Origin: Liolophura sinensis
Lineage: Eukaryota; Mollusca; Polyplacophora; Chitonida; Chitonidae
Length of the DNA stretch: 64,000 nt
Direction of reading: 5' to 3'
NCBI RefSeq assembly: GCF_032854445.1
Contig: NC_088296.1
Location: forward strand, 15,301,485 to 15,365,484
Positions 59,921-64,000 of this stretch are shown here, one piece after another; position 1 is the first letter of the stretch, and each line of letters starts with the position of its first letter. Position numbers and translations under genes: made by a program. The notes below the pieces were generated by a model that saw only the letters and a program-made list of their open reading frames with translations, made no database searches and was not told where the DNA came from.

Positions 59921-62075
59921 ATCATGAAGCTTGGGAGGTTATATTAACCTGAAGGTTAGAAGCCATACGTGTACAGTCATGAAACTTGGGTGGCTATATG
60001 AACCTGAAGGTTAGAAGCCATACGTGTGCAATCATGAAGCTGGGGTGGCTATATGAACCTGAAGGTTAGAAGCCATACGTGTGCAATCATGAAGCTTGGG
60101 TGGCTATATGAACCTGAAGGTGAGAGGCCATACATGTACAATCATGAAGCTTGGGTGGCTATATGAACCTGAAGGTTAGAAGCCATACTTGTGCAATAAT
60201 GAAGCTTGGGTGGCTATATGAACCTGAAGGTTAGAAGCCAAACATGTACAGTCATGAAGCTTGTGTGCCTATATGAACCTGAAGGTTAGAGGCCATACGT
60301 GTGCAGTCATGAAGCTTGGGTGGCTATATGAACCTGAAGGTTAGAAGCCATACGTGTACAGTCATGAAGCTTGGGTGGCTATGTGAACCTGAAGGTTAGA
60401 AGCCATACGTGTGCAACCATGAAGCTTGGGTGGCTATTTGAACCTGAAGGTTAGAAGCCATACGTGTGCAATCATGAAGCTTGGGTGGCTATATGAACCT
60501 GAAGGTTAGAAGCCATACGTGTACAATCATGAAGCTTGGGTGCCTATATGAACCTGAAGGTTAGAAGCCATACGTGTGCAATCATGAGGCTTGGGTGGCT
60601 ATATGAACCTGAAGGTTAGAAGCCATACGTGTACAGTCATGAAGCTTGGGTGGCTATTTGAACCTGAAGGTTAGAAGCCGTACATGTACAATCTTGAAGC
60701 TTGGGTGGCTATATGAACCTGAAGGTTAAAAGCCATACATGTGCAATCATGAAGCTTGGGTGGCCATGTGAACCTGAAGGTTGGAAGCCATACGTGTACA
60801 ATCATGAAGCTTGGGTGCGTATATGAACCTGAAGGTTAGAAGCCATACGTGTGCAATCATGAAGCTTGCTTGCCTATGTGAACCTGAAGGTTGGAAGCCA
60901 TACGTGTGCAATCATGAAGCTTGTGTGCCTATATGAACCTGAAGGTTAGAAGCCATACATGTACAATCGTGAAGCTTGGGTGCCTATATGAACCTGAAGG
61001 TTAGAAGCCATACGTGTGCAATGATGAAGCTTGGGTGGCTATGTGGACCTAAAGATTGGAAGCCATACGTGTATAATCATGAAGCTTGGGTGTCTATATG
61101 AACCTGAAGGTTAGAAGCCATACGTTTGCAATCATGAAGCTTGCGTGCATATATGAACCTGAAGGTTGGAAGCCATACGTGTGCAATCATGAAGCTTGGG
61201 TGGCTATATGAACCTGAAGGTTAGAAGCCATACATGTACAATCATAAAGCTTGCGTGCGTATATGAAGCTGAAGGTGAGAGGCTATACATGTACAATCAT
61301 GAAGCTTGGGTGGCTATATGAACCTGAAGGTGAGAGGCTATACGTGTACAATCATGAAGCTTGGGTGCCTATATGAACCTGAAGGTTAGAAGCTATACGT
61401 GTACAATCATGAAGCTTGGGTGGTTATATTAACCTGAAGGTTGGAGGCCATACTTGTGCAATCATGAAGCTTGGGTGGCTATATGAACCTGAAGGTTAGA
61501 AGCCATACGCGTGCAATCATGAATCTTGGGTGGCTATATGAACCTGAAGGTTAGAGGCCATACTTGTGCAATCATGAAGCTTGGGTGGCTATATGAACCT
61601 GAAGGTTAGAGGCCATACTTGTGCAATCATGAAGCTTGGGTGGCTATATGAACCTGAAGGTTAGAGGCCATACGTGTGCAATCATGAAGCTTGGGTGGCT
61701 ATGTGAACCTGAAGGTTAGAAGCCATACGTGTACAATCATGAAGCTTGGGTGGCTATATGAACCTGAAGGTTAGAAGCCATCCATGTACAATCATGAAGC
61801 TTGGGTGGCTATATGAACCTGAAGGTTAGAAGCCATACGTGTACAATCATGAAGCTTGGGTGCCTATATGAACCTGAAGGTTAGAAGCCAAACATGTACA
61901 ATCATGAAGCTTGGGTGCCTATATGAACATGAAGGTTAGAAGCCATACGTGTACAATCATGAAGCTTGGGTGGCAATATGAACCTGAAAGTTGGAAGCCA
62001 TACGTGTACAATCATGAAGCTTGGGTGGCTATATGAACCTGAAGGTTGGAAGCCATAAGTGTACAATCATGCATA
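59921..62075. repeat. 55-bp minisatellite, about 39 copies
   Basis: The unit contains CATGAAGCTTGGGTGGCTAT and GAACCTGAAGGTTAGAAGCC. Copies vary at a few recurrent positions (GGCT/GCCT, AGAAGCC/AGAGGCC, TGTACA/TGTGCA), so the array has mosaic variant classes. The period is constant over 2.15 kb. It lies in the last visible intron or beyond the coiled-coil gene. Confidence 0.95.
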
Positions 62076-62079
62076 TGAC

Positions 62080-63080
62080 CTAATATTTCGTCCATGACTA
62101 TTTAAAATTAAATGTAGTTATTTGCCTGGTAATGAGAGTTCTGTTGATCTTAGAAATGTGTTTGGGGGTTTGTTTGGGCAGTAGATAGCATGATATCCTA
62201 CTGTAAGTAAGTTTCTGCACAGAAAGCATTGGTTATGACCTTGACCTTATTTGAGTCTAAAAAGTGCACCTTTATTCTGGCAAATATTTTGAGCAGTGTA
62301 ATAAGCTGTATAACGCACTCTGTGATCTGTGTAATTTTAGACAGGTAATACCACCAGGTCTTACAATCAGCTAATTAGGCCAGGTGTGGGACCTCTGTGG
62401 TTTTTGTCACCAGGTTTCTCATTGGTCCTTTGTGTTTACACGGTGATTTTGGCAGAGCTACTCAGGCTGTTATGCGTGGCTGTGAAAAACTCTGGTACCT
62501 TTTTTTTTTTTTTTTTTATTCAAAGGCTTCAGTCAATCACCATGGATCCATTGTGATTGTTTGTATACTTGGCTGGACTATAATCTAACAGAGTAATAGG
62601 CTTTTGGTGTATGAACTAGCTTACAGGCTGTGAGATATTCTTGTGAGGGCCGTAACTGTGACATGTACATGTGTGTTTGTCCATCGTCCAAAGTTAGCGG
62701 TTCATCCGTACTGAAATCGTGTTGTAAGAGTTGTAGCAATTATAGACATGGATACCCTAGTATGTGTGAAGACTCATGCTTTAGTTGTTTGATTAGTTGT
62801 TTGAGGCATGTTGGGAGCAGTTTAGTGGTGCTGGTGTGAGATATATGCACTTCCATTAATAGAACAACGGCCATATGAACCGTGTCCATCTGTCTATGGG
62901 CGCATGATCTACTGGACTTAATGTGCCATCTTAATTTGTTGGTGATTCCGACCAGATTGAGGCATTTGGACAAGTTCCCTGTGGATTTACCATTTTCTAG
63001 TGTCTTCACAGAGAGTTTCAAACAGAAGATTTTGAAATTCTTGGATATGACTTATACAAGCAGTTTTCTGGCAGTTTATG
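62080..63080. other. No gene recognised
   Basis: A T-run at 62499-62518. Frames at 62397-63091 lack splice support and overlap on both strands. Confidence 0.4.
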
Positions 63081-63082
63081 TG

Positions 63083-63270
63083 TTTGTATAACAGTTTGTA
63101 TGAGAGTTTGTATGAGAGTTTTTGTAAGAGTTTGTATAACAGTTTGTGTGACAGTTTGTATGACAGTTTGTATAACAGTTTGTGTGACAGTTTGTATGAC
63201 AGTTTGTATGAGAGTTTGTGTAACAGTTTGTGTGACAGTTTGTATGACAGTTTGTATAACAGTTTGTATG
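63083..63270. repeat. 12-bp tandem repeat, about 15 copies
   Basis: Units CAGTTTGTRTRA and GAGTTTGTATGA. The period is a multiple of three, which keeps several frames open on both strands; these are not genes. Confidence 0.92.
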
Positions 63271-63957
63271 TTCATGCAGGGACAGGCTTGCATGTTTAAA
63301 TGGCATCTTTCATCTCCAACAATATCAGGCATTAATGGCTAATAGGTATCAAAAATGTTATAAGATTAGGAAGTTTAAATGTTCTGGTGAGAAAATATTA
63401 AAGTAAGTGTTCATCAGGGAATCAAATAATGGGAATCAAATAATGGGAATATATGAAAAGCATGTAGTATGAAACTATCTGTTTAACAAGTCATTAAATA
63501 ATGCAGATTGATTGGATCGTCTTAGAAAAAAATAATACATTGTGTCTGATTAACCAGTGTTTTGAATTATTCTGAGGACGGCTGGAGGGGAGGGAGGGGT
63601 AGAGAAATACTCTGCACAGTTTTGTGAAGCTTACATCTTTAATGACACAAACTATTTTTACCATCATTTTCATAATAATTATCTGCAGAAATCCCACAGA
63701 AAAAAAGGGCTTTCACGGCTGAGAAGGTTGAAGATTTACATGGTGATAATGTCCTCAGCTCTTTTATCTCATAATGTTTGTGCCCATTTAACTGAGTTCA
63801 GCGCAGATTTATACAGTTTAGAATTTCATTTGCAACATTTTGCAGTTCAGCTGCTGAGGGTCTGAGATGTGATTTTGACTGCAAATTTGTAATAACTAAT
63901 TCTAAAATAATATTTATTTATATACAGGCATATATTTGATTAGTATCTAACACGAAA
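63271..63957. other. No gene recognised
   Basis: 63620-63735 is related to the intronic sequence at 50870-50990. TTATCTGCAG at 63674 resembles an acceptor, but the same repeat at 50.9 kb is intronic. Confidence 0.4.
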
Positions 63958-64000
63958 TGCTGTGGCTGTGAGTTCAAGTCCAGCTCATGCTGGCTTCCTC
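63958..64000 (+). mobile_element. SINE-A, cut by the window edge
   Basis: GCTGTGAGTTCAAGTCCAGC and TCATGCTGGCTTCCTC are the B-box region of SINE-A. Confidence 0.85.

Noticed and set aside
59921-62075. CRISPR array
   Set aside because: The whole 55-bp unit is repeated without unique spacers, and the DNA is eukaryotic.
63018-63342. Frames on both strands with IQTV or SLYDSLY repeats
   Set aside because: Open only because the 12-bp repeat has a period divisible by three.
63675-63730. Coding exon after TTATCTGCAG
   Set aside because: The same sequence type at 50.9 kb is intronic and carries stops in that frame. It is a repeat.

Overview
The window is eukaryotic nuclear DNA, most likely from a lophotrochozoan animal and probably a mollusc (inference). 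It is AT-rich. Coding exons are short and bounded by GT-AG introns with consistent phases, and the introns are full of tRNA-derived SINEs, MITEs, minisatellites and simple repeats. The two main SINE families (called A and B here) look like families I know from molluscan genomes. No database search was possible, so the organism call is inferred.

1-11.6 kb, with outlying exons to 25.5 kb: two small single-pass membrane-protein genes converge. Gene 1 (+, coding exons 640-771, 5708-5789, 6087-6585; its 5' end lies left of the window) encodes a Cys-rich EGF-like module, a transmembrane helix and a 166-residue cytoplasmic tail. Gene 2 (-, 25274 to 10564) can be rebuilt completely: TATA box, signal-peptide exon, three tiny phase 1-1 exons that each encode a two-cysteine module, a transmembrane exon and a tail exon, giving 160 residues. 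Two of the tiny exons sit in blocks that are visibly duplicated. Gene 1's large intron holds a Tc1/mariner element with perfect inverted repeats and an open transposase frame, in which the first catalytic Asp is replaced by Lys.

17.5-31.6 kb: mainly intron 1 of gene 2 and flanking DNA. It holds a decayed non-LTR retrotransposon (about 20.3-23.3 kb), a SINE-B copy with a perfect 12-bp target duplication, MITE-like sequence, and a possible TATA-driven transcription unit on the minus strand (29.6 to 28.5 kb).

31.9-42.6 kb: a tandem array of four copies of a two-exon gene for a 147-residue helical protein I do not recognise. The unit is about 3.48 kb. Copies A and C are intact, B has a nonsense codon, and D has lost its splice acceptor and is frameshifted. 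Every copy has a TATA-like box 130-148 bp before its ATG and, upstream of that, an array of about 46-bp repeats.

43.7-64 kb: a plus-strand coiled-coil gene, with ten in-phase coding exons from 46036 to 56585 (359 codons), open at the right edge. The end of its fourth exon has been amplified with its splice donor into an alternating 69/83-bp minisatellite. Its last visible intron carries a 55-bp minisatellite of about 39 copies.
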